Assembly: GCF_043555885.1 (NCBI RefSeq)
Contig: NZ_JBIGHX010000004.1
Span: forward strand, 372,001 to 436,000
From: Pelomonas lactea
Lineage (GTDB): Bacteria > Pseudomonadota > Gammaproteobacteria > Burkholderiales > Burkholderiaceae_C
Length of the DNA: 64,000 bases
Direction of reading: 5' to 3'
Below are positions 25,054 through 33,764 of this stretch, piece after piece; position 1 is the first letter of the stretch, and every line of letters begins with the position of its first letter. The notes below the pieces were generated by a model, which ran no database searches, had not been told where the DNA came from, and was given only the letters and a program-made list of their open reading frames with translations. A program made the position numbers and the translations under genes.

Positions 25054-25089
25054 GATGGGCGCGCGGCAGGATTCGCTGATGCGCCCATC
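25054..25089 (+). repeat. 9-bp inverted repeat after the phosphoribosyltransferase gene
   Basis: GATGGGCGC at 25054-25062 and GCGCCCATC at 25081-25089 can form a stable stem with an 18-base loop. No T tract follows. It may protect the mRNA 3' end or act with the stronger terminator downstream. The rest of this gap up to 25160 shows nothing else. Confidence 0.55.
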
Positions 25090-25160
25090 GAAGGCGGCGC
25101 GTGACGTTGTCGTCGGCGCCGACCTTGGCTCTCTGTCGGCATCGCCGCGGCGCACAAAGC

Positions 25161-25194
25161 AAAAAGGCCAGCACTTGCGTGCTGGCCTTTTCGT
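25161..25194. terminator. Strong bidirectional terminator between the purA operon and tRNA-Leu
   Basis: AAAAAGGCCAGCAC, a TTGC/G turn and GTGCTGGCCTTTT form a perfect stem of more than 10 bp flanked by an A run and a T run. It can end the + strand purA transcript and the minus-strand tRNA transcript. Confidence 0.92.
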
Positions 25195-25203
25195 TTCTTG
25201 TTA

Positions 25204-25288
<85 letters not shown>

Positions 25289-25339
25289 AAGGTGCTCAAA
25301 ACTTCTTTTGAAGCCCTGAGCCGTTTCAGGAAAGCGCGG

Positions 25340-25348
25340 ACTATAGCA
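25340..25348 (-). promoter_or_regulatory. Extended -10 promoter of tRNA-Leu
   Basis: On the minus strand TGCTATAGT matches the extended -10 pattern TGnTATAAT. TTGTGT with an 18-base spacer is a possible -35. Transcription would start near 25333, giving a 45-base 5' leader for RNase P to remove. The box lies just before the rnr start on the other strand. Confidence 0.6.
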
Positions 25349-25356
25349 TCAAAAAC

Positions 25357-27669
25357 TTGAAGAACACAACACATCCCACCAAGACCGACGGCGCCGGGCT
25401 GCTCGGCGAAGTCGAAGGCACGCTGCAAGGCCATCGCGACGGCCATGGCTTCTTGATACCGGACGACGGCTCGACCGACGTCTATCTGTCCTCGCAAGAG
25501 ACCCATGCCGTCATGCACGGCGACCGACTGCGCGTGCGCGTCGTGCGCTTCGACAAGCGCGGCCGCCCCGAGGGCAAGGTGCTGGAGATCCTGGAGCGCA
25601 AGAAGCGGCCCATCATCGGCCGGCTGCTGCTGGAGTCCGGCATCTGGCTGGTCGCGCCTGAAGACCGGCGCATGGGGCAGGACATCCTCATCCCGAAGAA
25701 CGGCATCGCCAACGCGACCGCGGGGCAGGTCGTCGCCGTCGAGCTGACCGAGCCGCCGTCGCTGTACTCGCAACCGGTGGGCCGCGTGGTGGAGGTGTTA
25801 GGGGAAATCGACGACCCCGGCATGGAGATCGAGATCGCCGTGCGCAAGTACGACGTGCCGCACCGCTTCAGCCCCGACACGCTGGCGCAGTCCGCCAAGC
25901 TGCCGGAGAAACTGCGGGCCGTCGACCTCAAGCAACGCATCGACCTGCGCGACGTGCCGCTGGTCACCATCGATGGCGAGGACGCGCGCGACTTCGACGA
26001 TGCCGTCTACTGCGAGCCCTTCAAGCAGGGGCGCGGCAAGAAGGCGTTCGACGGCTGGCGCCTGCTGGTGGCCATCGCCGACGTGTCGCACTACGTGAAG
26101 CCCGGCGAGCCGCTGGACGCCGACGCCTACGAGCGGGCCACGTCCGTCTACTTCCCGCGCCGCGTCATACCGATGCTGCCGGAGAAGCTGTCCAACGGCC
26201 TGTGCTCGTTGAACCCGTATGAAGACCGGCTCAGCATGGTCTGCGACATGCTCGTGTCTGCGGACGGCGAGGTCACGGCCTACCAGTTCTACCCGGCCGT
26301 CATCAGCTCGCATGCGCGCTTCACGTACAACGAGGTCGCGGCCATCCTTGGCAACACGCATGGCCCCGAGGCTGCCAAGCGCCGCGAGCTGGTGCCGCAC
26401 CTGCTGCACCTGCACGAGGTCTACCGCGCGCTGCTGTCCGAGCGCGGCCGGCGTGGCGCGGTGGACTTCGAGACAACCGAGACGCAGATCGTCTGCGACG
26501 ACAACGGCCGCATCGAGAAGATCGTCCCGCGCACGCGCAACGACGCGCACCGTCTGATCGAGGAGGCCATGCTGGCCGCCAACGTCTGCGCGGCCGACTT
26601 CATCCACACCAACAAGCACCACGCGCTGTTCCGCGTGCACGAGGGGCCGACGCCCGAGAAGCGCCAGACGCTGCAGAACTACCTGCGATCACTGGGCATT
26701 TCGCTGGGCATCTCCGACGATCCGACGCCGCGCGAGTTCCAGCAACTGGCCGAGGCCACCAAGGACCGCCCCGACGCGCAGCAGATCCACCAGATGCTGC
26801 TGCGCTCCATGCAGCAGGCCATCTACACCGGCACCAACTCCGGCCACTTTGGCCTGGCCTACCCGGCGTACACGCACTTCACGAGCCCGATCCGCCGCTA
26901 CCCCGACCTGCTGGTGCACCGCGTCATCAAGGCGCTGCTGGCGGGCAAGAAGTACACGCTGGATGCCAGCAAGATGAACGTGCCGCAGGCGCCCAAGCGC
27001 CCCGGCCGCGCGGCGCCGCCCAACCCGGCGGAGGCGCGCAACGAGGCCGAGCGCTGGGAGGTCGTCGGCGCGCACTGCAGTGCCAACGAGCGCCGCGCCG
27101 ACGAGGCCAGCCGCGACGTCGAGGCCTGGCTGAAGTGCCGCTACATGCGCGACCGCCTCGGCGAGGAGTTCGCCGGCACCGTCAGTGCGGTCACGTCGTT
27201 CGGGCTGTTCGTGCAGCTGGATGCGCTCTACGTCGAGGGACTGGTGCACATCACCGAGCTGGGCGGCGAGTACTACCGCTTCGACGAGGTGCGCCAGGAG
27301 CTGCGCGGTGAGCGCACCGGCATCCGCTACGCCACTGGTGCGCGCGTGCAGGTGCAGGTCAGCCGCGTCGACCTGGACGGGCGCCGCATCGACTTCCGCC
27401 TTGTGCGTGATGCCGACGACGTGCGCTCCGCGAGCCGCGCCGCTGCCGGCAAGCCGGCGGGCAAGGCGCCGGCCAAGAAGCGCACCCCCAAGACCGCAGT
27501 CGAGGCGCTGGAGGACGTGCGCCAGGCTGACCGCGACGTGAAGCAGAGTCGCAAGGCCGTCGTCGCCGCGTTGCACCCCGTCAAGTCGGCGCAGCAGGCG
27601 GCCAAGCGGGCGGCCGGCAAGGCGGCCAAGAAGACTGCGGCGAAGTCGACGCCGCGCAAGCGCCGTTGA
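25357..27669 (+). CDS. rnr: Exoribonuclease RNase R
   Basis: RNase R is a processive 3' to 5' exoribonuclease that degrades structured RNA. The 770-residue protein contains cold-shock-type OB folds (EGTLQGHRDGHGFLIPDDG), the RNB catalytic domain with TIDGEDARDFDDAVY (metal-binding aspartates) and YTHFTSPIRRYPDL, an S1 domain (EFAGTVSAVTSFGLFVQLD), and a Lys/Ala-rich basic tail. The start appears to be TTG at 25357. No ATG or GTG occurs in frame before the first OB fold. This places the start codon only 9 bases beyond the divergent tRNA promoter. Confidence 0.95.
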   Translation: MKNTTHPTKTDGAGLLGEVEGTLQGHRDGHGFLIPDDGSTDVYLSSQETHAVMHGDRLRVRVVRFDKRGRPEGKVLEILERKKRPIIGRLLLESGIWLVAPEDRRMGQDILIPKNGIANATAGQVVAVELTEPPSLYSQPVGRVVEVLGEIDDPGMEIEIAVRKYDVPHRFSPDTLAQSAKLPEKLRAVDLKQRIDLRDVPLVTIDGEDARDFDDAVYCEPFKQGRGKKAFDGWRLLVAIADVSHYVKPGEPLDADAYERATSVYFPRRVIPMLPEKLSNGLCSLNPYEDRLSMVCDMLVSADGEVTAYQFYPAVISSHARFTYNEVAAILGNTHGPEAAKRRELVPHLLHLHEVYRALLSERGRRGAVDFETTETQIVCDDNGRIEKIVPRTRNDAHRLIEEAMLAANVCAADFIHTNKHHALFRVHEGPTPEKRQTLQNYLRSLGISLGISDDPTPREFQQLAEATKDRPDAQQIHQMLLRSMQQAIYTGTNSGHFGLAYPAYTHFTSPIRRYPDLLVHRVIKALLAGKKYTLDASKMNVPQAPKRPGRAAPPNPAEARNEAERWEVVGAHCSANERRADEASRDVEAWLKCRYMRDRLGEEFAGTVSAVTSFGLFVQLDALYVEGLVHITELGGEYYRFDEVRQELRGERTGIRYATGARVQVQVSRVDLDGRRIDFRLVRDADDVRSASRAAAGKPAGKAPAKKRTPKTAVEALEDVRQADRDVKQSRKAVVAALHPVKSAQQAAKRAAGKAAKKTAAKSTPRKRR

Positions 27670-27672
27670 GCT

Positions 27673-29025
27673 TCAGCGCAGCGCCGCGAGGCGCTCGATG
27701 AGGTCGCCCGCGCGCAGCACGCCATCCACCTCGCCGGCGCGGCCGTGCGCGTCCACGGCCGCGCAGGCAATGGCGTGTGCATCGGCATCCGGCTGTTGCG
27801 CCCACAGGCCGCCCAGCCAGCCGGCCAGCACGTCGCCGCTGCCGGCGATGGCCAGTGCCGGGCCGCCGCTGGCGCAGATGGCCGGCCGCTTGGCGGGCGA
27901 CGCGACGACGCTGCCCGAGCCCTTCAGCACGACGCAGCAGTTCAGCCGCGCCGACAGCTCACGCGCGGCGGCCAGGCGGTCGGCCTGCACGGCCGCGGTG
28001 TTTCGGTCCAGCAGGCGGGCCGCTTCGAGTGGATGGGGCGTCAGCAGGGTGGCGCCGGCCGGCCGGGCGCGCAGCAGGTCCTGTAGCGCCGGGCTGGCGG
28101 CGACGGCATTCAGCGCGTCGGCATCGAGCACGAGGCGGGGCAGCCGCTGCAGCAGCGTGGGCAGCCGGTCGGCAATGGCCGCGCCGGCGCCGCAGCCGAT
28201 GACGCCCACGGCCCGCGGCAGCTCGGCCAGCGTGCCGCGCATCAGCTCGGGCCGGCCGGCGTCCGCCACCTCGCCCGCCGGCAGGCCCAGCAGGTCGACG
28301 TAGACGCGGCCCGCGCCGCAGGCCAGCGCGGCCCGGGCGGCCAGCCGCGCCGCGCCCTGCATGCCGGCGGCGCCGCCCACCACCAGCACCTGGCCGTGGC
28401 TGCCCTTGTGGCTGGTGGCGCCGCGTGCCGGCGCGGGCGACGGGCCCAGCAGGTCGGCGGTGGGGGCTTCGTCGGGCGCCACGCCGAGGTCGTCGAACCA
28501 CAGTCGGCCCACATGTGCGCGGCCCTCGCCGGTGAACAGCCCGGGCTTGAGCGTCAGCAGCGTCAGCGTGTGGTCGGCCTGCACGGCCAGTCCACCCGCG
28601 GGCTGGCCTGTGTCTGCCAGCAGGCCGCTGGGCAGGTCGACCGCGAGGATGGCGGCGCCGCAGGCCTGCATCGCGGCGATGGTGGTCTGCAGCGCCGCCG
28701 AGGGCGCGCGGTTCAGCCCCAGGCCCAGCAGCGCGTCGATGGCCAGCGACGGCGCCGTCGGGGGCTCGTCGCCGACGTGAACCGGCACGCCCGCCTCGGC
28801 CAGCCGCCGTGCGGCGACGCGGCCGTCACCGCCGTTGTTGCCGGGCCCGCAGGCTACCCACACGGGGCCCGCGCCGCGGCGCAGCGCCAGTGCCAGCTTG
28901 GCGACGGCCAGGCCGGCGCGCTCCATCAGGTCGGGCGAACGGGCCAGCGCCCGCGTCTCGATGCGCCGGCTGGCGGCGACGTCGAACAAGGGCAGGGCGG
29001 TGGTGGTGGGCAGCAGCGCATGCAT
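27673..29025 (-). CDS. nnr: Bifunctional NAD(P)H-hydrate epimerase / ADP-dependent dehydratase
   Basis: Nnr repairs damaged NAD(P)H hydrates. The N-terminal YjeF_N epimerase domain (about residues 1-205) has GPGNNGGDG at 60-68 and VDLPSGLLADTG. The C-terminal carbohydrate-kinase-like dehydratase has HKGSHGQVLVVGGAAGMQGA, LVLDADALNAV, LTPHPLEAARLL and AGSGDVLAGWLGGLWAQQPD. The 450 residues make it a compact form of the E. coli 515-residue fusion. It converges with rnr with only three bases between the stops, and lies downstream of the FAD oxidoreductase gene on the same strand. Confidence 0.94.
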   Translation of the reverse strand: MHALLPTTTALPLFDVAASRRIETRALARSPDLMERAGLAVAKLALALRRGAGPVWVACGPGNNGGDGRVAARRLAEAGVPVHVGDEPPTAPSLAIDALLGLGLNRAPSAALQTTIAAMQACGAAILAVDLPSGLLADTGQPAGGLAVQADHTLTLLTLKPGLFTGEGRAHVGRLWFDDLGVAPDEAPTADLLGPSPAPARGATSHKGSHGQVLVVGGAAGMQGAARLAARAALACGAGRVYVDLLGLPAGEVADAGRPELMRGTLAELPRAVGVIGCGAGAAIADRLPTLLQRLPRLVLDADALNAVAASPALQDLLRARPAGATLLTPHPLEAARLLDRNTAAVQADRLAAARELSARLNCCVVLKGSGSVVASPAKRPAICASGGPALAIAGSGDVLAGWLGGLWAQQPDADAHAIACAAVDAHGRAGEVDGVLRAGDLIERLAALR

Positions 29026-29035
29026 GCCCGCGAGC

Positions 29036-30277
29036 TTAGGCCAGCCGCTGCGGCCCGAGCGGCGCCACGTCCAGCGCCGGTGTCTGCCCGCTGATCTGCT
29101 GTGCCAGCAGCCGGGCCGCGCCGCAGGCCACGCCCCAGCCCAGGCCGCCCGCAGACAGGTTCAGCCACAGGCCCGGCCTGCCGCTGGCACCCAGCACCGG
29201 CATGCCGTCGGCCGGCTGTGCGCGGCGGCTCTGGCTCTGCTGCACCTGCTGATGCAGCACAGAGCCCGGGAACCAGTGCTGCAGGCCGCGGTGCAGGGCT
29301 TCGAAGTCGGGTGCGTGGCGGCCCTTGGCGCCAGTGACGGCCAGGCCGCCGGTCACGCGCACGCGCTGGCCCGTGCGGGCCACGGCGAGGCCGCGCACCG
29401 GGTCCACCCAGCCGGCCTTGGGGCCCAGGTCGGGGTGGGCCTCCAGCAGCCGCAGCGGCGCGGTGACGGAGGCCTCGTGCAGCGCCGCCAGCGGCAGGCG
29501 CCGGCCCAGCAGCGCCGGCGCGTCCAGCCCGTTGCACAGCACCACGGCGTCGAAGCGCTCGTCCAGCCCGCCGGGTGCCTGCGGCAGCGTGTCGCCGGCA
29601 TCGCGCTCGGCGCCGCGCGTGGGGGCTTCCAGCGGCGGCGTGTACTCGTGGCGCAGCGTCAGCGCGGCGCCGTCGGTGGCGATGGCGCGCACCGTGGTGT
29701 GGAAGCGGAAGGCCACGCCCACGCGCTGGGCCTGCTGGCGCAACTGCTGCGCGAACAGGCGGGCATTGCCCGTGCCGCCGCCGGCCAGCGCCAGCGCGCC
29801 CGCCAGCGGGGCCTCGCCATTGAGGCCCGGCTCGCGCCGGCGGGCCTCGTCGGCGCTCAGCAGGTCGACACCCAGCCCCAGCGCCTTCCAGCCTTCAAGC
29901 TTCGCCTCGGCAGCGGCGACGTACCGGCTCTCCGCGAGGGCGACCAGCAACCCGTCGGTTGTCTCGTCGTCCAGCGCCAGGCCGTGCCGCAACTCGGCCG
30001 TGCGGGTCAGCCCGAACTGGCTCAACGCGGCCAGGGCGTCGCCGCCGTGGCGCCGGGCGCGCCAGCGGCGCCAACGCCAGGCCAGCGGCGCCGGCGGCAG
30101 CGTGTCGGCGAGATGTGGCAGCCAGGGCGACAGCAGCGCGCTGCCGGCGAAGCTGGCCTGCTCGGCGACGCTGCCGCCGCGTTCGAACACCTGCACCTGC
30201 CAACCCAGCGCGGCCAGCTCGTAGGCCGTGGCCACGCCGGCCAGCCCGGCGCCCACCACGGCGACGTGGCGGCTCAC
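29036..30277 (-). CDS. FAD-dependent oxidoreductase, DadA/DAO family
   Basis: This 413-residue DAO-family flavoprotein resembles D-amino-acid dehydrogenase and related small-molecule amine oxidases. The dinucleotide-binding motif VVGAGLAGVATAYELA (GAGLAG at residues 9-14) opens the protein. ADGMPVLGASGRPGLWLNLS and GGLGWGVACGAARLLAQ at the C-terminus complete the FAD fold. GTG at 30277 is chosen because it sits eight codons before the FAD motif. Starting further upstream would add 43 basic residues inside the rpsB promoter region. The substrate is not evident. It precedes nnr by 10 bases, so the two are probably one operon. Confidence 0.85.
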   Translation of the reverse strand: MSRHVAVVGAGLAGVATAYELAALGWQVQVFERGGSVAEQASFAGSALLSPWLPHLADTLPPAPLAWRWRRWRARRHGGDALAALSQFGLTRTAELRHGLALDDETTDGLLVALAESRYVAAAEAKLEGWKALGLGVDLLSADEARRREPGLNGEAPLAGALALAGGGTGNARLFAQQLRQQAQRVGVAFRFHTTVRAIATDGAALTLRHEYTPPLEAPTRGAERDAGDTLPQAPGGLDERFDAVVLCNGLDAPALLGRRLPLAALHEASVTAPLRLLEAHPDLGPKAGWVDPVRGLAVARTGQRVRVTGGLAVTGAKGRHAPDFEALHRGLQHWFPGSVLHQQVQQSQSRRAQPADGMPVLGASGRPGLWLNLSAGGLGWGVACGAARLLAQQISGQTPALDVAPLGPQRLA

Positions 30278-30371
30278 CTGCCCACCCGGGGAAGTTGCCA
30301 GGCGGAGGGGGCGGCGGACGGTTCGCCGGGTGCTTGCCCGCGGCGTCGGCTGTGGTGAGCCATGGATTGTG

Positions 30372-30377
30372 TATACT
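30372..30377 (+). promoter_or_regulatory. Candidate rpsB -10 box
   Basis: TATACT preceded by TGTG is the best -10 match in the 333-base gap between the divergent oxidoreductase gene and rpsB. No consensus -35 is seen. It implies an rpsB leader of about 230 bases. Confidence 0.5.
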
Positions 30378-30383
30378 CTGCGG

Positions 30384-30610
30384 GTTTTGCCGGAGGGCTT
30401 GCGCATTCAAGCGCGAGTTTTCAACTTCGGCAGAACGGTTGTGAGGGTGTCGGCTGGAGCAATCCGCCCCGCCTGTCGCAACAAATCGCAAACCGGCCAC
30501 GCAAAGGTGTTGTGGTTTGCGGCCCCAGGAATCAGGCAAGAAACAGCTGTTTCCAGGTGCTGCAACGCAATTCGGGCCGGATTTTAGACACAACCTTCGG
30601 AGCAAGACCC
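30384..30610 (+). promoter_or_regulatory. Long structured 5' leader of rpsB
   Basis: This gene-free stretch can fold. CGCAAACC (30487-30494) pairs with GGTTTGCG (30514-30521), and GAAACAGCTGTTTC (30540-30553) is a perfect 14-base palindrome. In E. coli ribosomal protein S2 represses rpsB-tsf through its mRNA leader. These stems are candidates for the equivalent element, but I have not matched them to a known structure model. The rest of the leader shows no reading frame with support. Confidence 0.5.
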
Positions 30611-31357
30611 ATGTCTGTCACGATGCGCGAGATGCTGGAAGCCGGCGTCCATTTCGGCCACCAAACCCGCTTCTGGAACCCCAAGATGGCCCCGTATATC
30701 TACGGCCATCGCAACAAGATCCACATCATCAACCTCGAGAAGACGCTGCCCGCGTTCAACGAGGCGATGAAGTTCATCCGCCAGCTGTCCGCCAAGCGCG
30801 GCACGATCCTGATGATCGGCACCAAGCGCCAGGCCCGCGAATTCATCGCCGCCGAAGCCCAGCGCGCCGGCATGCCCTACGTCGACTCGCGTTGGCTGGG
30901 CGGCATGATGACCAACTTCAAGACGGTCAAGACGTCCCTCAAGAACCTGAAGGACATGCAGGCCCAGGTCGAGGCTGGCACCCAGCCCGCGATCAAGAAG
31001 GAAGCCCTGCTGTTCCAGCGCGACATCGCCAAGCTGGAAAAGAACATCGGCGGCATCCAGGACATGACCGCGCTGCCCGACGCCATCTTCGTCATCGACG
31101 TCGGCTATCACAAGATCGCCGTCGCCGAAGCCAAGAAGCTGGGCATTCCCGTCATCGGCGTGGTTGACACCAACCACTCGCCCGAAGGCATCGACTACGT
31201 CATCCCCGGCAACGACGACTCGGCCAAGGCCGTGGCGCTGTATGCCCGCGCCGTCGCCGACGCCGTGCTAGAAGGCAAGGCCAACGCCACGAACGAAGTG
31301 CTGGCTGCCGTCGCCCCCGCTGGCGACGAGTTCGTCGAGGTTTCCGAAGAGGCGTAA
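30611..31357 (+). CDS. rpsB: 30S ribosomal protein S2
   Basis: S2 binds the neck region of the 30S subunit. The 248-residue protein starts MSVTMREMLEAGVHFGHQTR and shows the S2 signatures FWNPKMAPYIYGHRNKIHII and PDAIFVIDVGYHKIAVAEAK. The ATG at 30611 is used although an open frame extends upstream through the leader, because homologues start exactly there. tsf follows after an intergenic hairpin. This pair heads the large + strand cluster that continues to 45516. Confidence 0.98.
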   Translation: MSVTMREMLEAGVHFGHQTRFWNPKMAPYIYGHRNKIHIINLEKTLPAFNEAMKFIRQLSAKRGTILMIGTKRQAREFIAAEAQRAGMPYVDSRWLGGMMTNFKTVKTSLKNLKDMQAQVEAGTQPAIKKEALLFQRDIAKLEKNIGGIQDMTALPDAIFVIDVGYHKIAVAEAKKLGIPVIGVVDTNHSPEGIDYVIPGNDDSAKAVALYARAVADAVLEGKANATNEVLAAVAPAGDEFVEVSEEA

Positions 31358-31378
31358 GCCCTTTCGACCCTGCATCTG

Positions 31379-31403
31379 AAAGGGGCCGCGAGGCCCCTTT
31401 TGC
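31379..31403 (+). terminator. Hairpin terminator/attenuator between rpsB and tsf
   Basis: AAAGGGGCC (31379-31387), a GCGA loop and GGCCCCTTT (31392-31400) are followed by a short T run. As tsf has no obvious promoter of its own, this is probably a partial terminator lowering tsf expression relative to rpsB. Confidence 0.75.
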
Positions 31404-31439
31404 CAACTGAATCTGGCCAACCGAAATCTGGAGAGAGAA

Positions 31440-32333
31440 ATGGCTGCAATCACTGCAAGCATGGTGGGCGAACTGCGTGCCCGCACCGACGCCCCGATGA
31501 TGGAGTGCAAGAAGGCGCTGACGGAAGCCGACGGCGACCTGGGCCGCGCTGAAGAGATCCTGCGCGTCAAGCTGGGCAACAAGGCCGGCAAGGCTGCCTC
31601 GCGCATCACGGCCGAAGGCATCGTCGCCTCGGCCGTCGTCGGCGGCAACGGCGCGCTGATCGAAGTGAACTGCGAGACCGACTTCGTCTCGAAGAACGAC
31701 GCCTTCCTGGCCTTCGTGAACGCGCTGGCCGGCCTGGTCGCCGAGCACAACCCGGCTGACGTCGCCGCCCTGTCGGCCCTGCCCCTGTCGCAGGAAGGCT
31801 TCGGCCCGACGGTGGAAGACGTGCGCAAGGGCCTGATCGGCAAGATCGGCGAGAACATGACGATCCGCCGCTTCCAGCGCTACACCGGCTCCAAGCTGGC
31901 CACCTACCTGCACGGCACCCGCATCGGCGTGGTCGTCGAGTTCGAAGGTGACGACACGGCCGCCAAGGATGTCGCGATGCACATCGCCGCCATGAAGCCC
32001 GCCGCGCTGTCCAGCGCCGACGTCCCGGCCGAGCTGGTCGAGAAGGAGCGCAAGATCGCCACCGAGAAGGCTGCCGAGTCCGGCAAGCCGGCCGACATCG
32101 TCGCCAAGATGGTGGAAGGCTCGGTGCAGAAGTTCCTGAAGGAAGTCTCGCTGCTGGACCAGGTCTTCGTGAAGGCCGCCGACGGCAAGCAGACCGTGGG
32201 CGCCCACCTGAAGGCCGCCAACACGACCGTCAAGGGCTTCACGCTGTACGTCGTGGGCGAAGGCATCGAGAAGAAGGTCGACGACTTCGCGGCCGAAGTG
32301 GCTGCCCAGGTGGCGGCTGCCAAGGGTCAGTAA
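31440..32333 (+). CDS. tsf: Elongation factor Ts
   Basis: EF-Ts regenerates EF-Tu-GTP by nucleotide exchange. The 297-residue product has the N-terminal UBA-like helix ELRARTDAPMMECKKALTEA with the TDAP signature, then NCETDFVSKNDAFLAFVNAL in the core domain. The C-terminal module ends in a Lys/Ala-rich helix. A GGAGAGAG ribosome site precedes the ATG. A terminator-like hairpin lies between it and pyrH. Confidence 0.97.
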   Translation: MAAITASMVGELRARTDAPMMECKKALTEADGDLGRAEEILRVKLGNKAGKAASRITAEGIVASAVVGGNGALIEVNCETDFVSKNDAFLAFVNALAGLVAEHNPADVAALSALPLSQEGFGPTVEDVRKGLIGKIGENMTIRRFQRYTGSKLATYLHGTRIGVVVEFEGDDTAAKDVAMHIAAMKPAALSSADVPAELVEKERKIATEKAAESGKPADIVAKMVEGSVQKFLKEVSLLDQVFVKAADGKQTVGAHLKAANTTVKGFTLYVVGEGIEKKVDDFAAEVAAQVAAAKGQ

Positions 32334-32350
32334 AGACTCTTGCGATAGAG

Positions 32351-32377
32351 AAGGGCGCCAAGTTGGCGCCCTTTAAA
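32351..32377 (+). terminator. Hairpin terminator after tsf
   Basis: A perfect 10-bp stem AAGGGCGCCA / TGGCGCCCTT (32351-32360 and 32364-32373) has a three-base loop. The trailing TTAAAC is poor in T, so termination may be partial and pyrH may be reached by read-through. Confidence 0.7.
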
Positions 32378-32417
32378 CTTGCGGCCCACCAGAAGCCGCC
32401 AAAACACTGAGGACACC

Positions 32418-33128
32418 ATGCCCGCGTACAAGCGCATCCTGCTCAAACTCTCCGGTGAAGCCCTGATGGGTGACGACGCCTACGGCATCAACCGCGCGAC
32501 CATCGTGCGCATGGTGCAGGAGGTCCGCGAGGTCACGCAGATGGGCGTGGAAGTCGCCGTCGTCATCGGCGGCGGCAACATCTTCCGCGGCGTCGCGGGC
32601 GGCTCGGTCGGCATGGACCGCGCGACGGCCGACTACATGGGCATGCTGGCCACGGTGATGAACTCGCTGGCCCTGGCCGACACGATGCGCCAGGAGGGCA
32701 TGGTGGCCCGCGTGATGTCGGCCATCGGCATCGAGCAGGTCGTCGAACCCTATGTGCGCCCCAAGGCGCTGCAATACCTCGAAGAGGGCAAGGTCGTCGT
32801 CTTCGCCGCTGGCACCGGCAACCCCTTCTTCACGACCGACACCGCCGCCGCGCTGCGCGGTGCCGAGATCGGCGCCGAGATCGTGCTGAAGGCCACCAAG
32901 GTCGACGGCGTCTACACGGCCGACCCCAAGAAGGATCCCGAGGCCAAGCGCTACTCGGCCATCACCTTCGACGAGGCCATCAGCCGCAACCTGCAGGTCA
33001 TGGACGGCGCCGCCTTCGCGCTGTGCCGCGACCAGAAGCTGCCGATCAAGGTGTTCAGCATCTTCAAGCCCGGCGCGCTCAAGCGCGTCGTGCAGGGCGA
33101 GGACGAGGGCACGCTGGTCCACGTCTGA
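32418..33128 (+). CDS. pyrH: Uridylate kinase
   Basis: PyrH phosphorylates UMP to UDP and feeds RNA, DNA and UDP-sugar synthesis. The 236-residue amino-acid-kinase-fold protein starts YKRILLKLSGEALMG, with VVIGGGNIFRG and the ATKVDGVYTADPKK motif. The ATG at 32418 is preceded by GAGGA (32409-32413), while an upstream extension of 13 residues runs into the terminator hairpin. frr follows after 75 bases. Confidence 0.97.
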   Translation: MPAYKRILLKLSGEALMGDDAYGINRATIVRMVQEVREVTQMGVEVAVVIGGGNIFRGVAGGSVGMDRATADYMGMLATVMNSLALADTMRQEGMVARVMSAIGIEQVVEPYVRPKALQYLEEGKVVVFAAGTGNPFFTTDTAAALRGAEIGAEIVLKATKVDGVYTADPKKDPEAKRYSAITFDEAISRNLQVMDGAAFALCRDQKLPIKVFSIFKPGALKRVVQGEDEGTLVHV

Positions 33129-33203
33129 CGCTTCCGTGAGTTGGGGGCGGGGCTGCCTGCTGACACCCGGGTGGCCGCTCCCGCAGAGAAATAGGTATCG
33201 ATC

Positions 33204-33764
33204 ATGAGCACTGCCGACATCAAGAAGAACGCCGAGGCCAAGATGGCCAAGTCCGTCGAGTCGCTGAAGGGCGAACTGCAGAAGATCCGCACCGGCCGCG
33301 CCCATCCGGGCATCCTGGACCAGGTCAGCGTCGACTATTACGGCTCCATGGTGCCGATCAGCCAAGTGGCCAACGTGACGCTGCTGGATGCGCGCACCAT
33401 CTCCGTCCAGCCCTGGGAGAAGGGCATGGGCGCCAAGATCGAGAAGGCCATCCGCGAGAGCGACCTGGGCCTGAACCCGGCGTCGCAGGGCGACCTGATC
33501 CGCGTGCCGATGCCGCCGCTGACCGAGGAGCGCCGCAAGGACCTGACCAAGGTCGTGCGCAATGCCGGCGAAGACGCCAAGGTGGCCGTGCGCAACCTGC
33601 GCCGCGACGCCAACGAGCAGGCCAAGAAGCTGCTGAAGGACAAGGAGATCGGCGAGGACGACGAGCGTCGCAGCCTCGACGAGGTGCAGAAGCTCACCGA
33701 CCGGGTGATCAACGAGATCGACAAGGTGATCTCGGCCAAGGAAGCCGAGATCCTCGCGGTTTGA
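33204..33764 (+). CDS. frr: Ribosome recycling factor
   Basis: RRF, with EF-G, splits the post-termination ribosome. The 186-residue protein shows ELQKIRTGRAHPGILDQVSV near the N-terminus and the helical signature LTEERRKDLTKVVRNAGEDA. The C-terminal helix is LTDRVINEIDKVISAKEAEI. The length is typical (185 in E. coli). Its stop is shared with the TTG start of uppS. Confidence 0.97.
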   Translation: MSTADIKKNAEAKMAKSVESLKGELQKIRTGRAHPGILDQVSVDYYGSMVPISQVANVTLLDARTISVQPWEKGMGAKIEKAIRESDLGLNPASQGDLIRVPMPPLTEERRKDLTKVVRNAGEDAKVAVRNLRRDANEQAKKLLKDKEIGEDDERRSLDEVQKLTDRVINEIDKVISAKEAEILAV

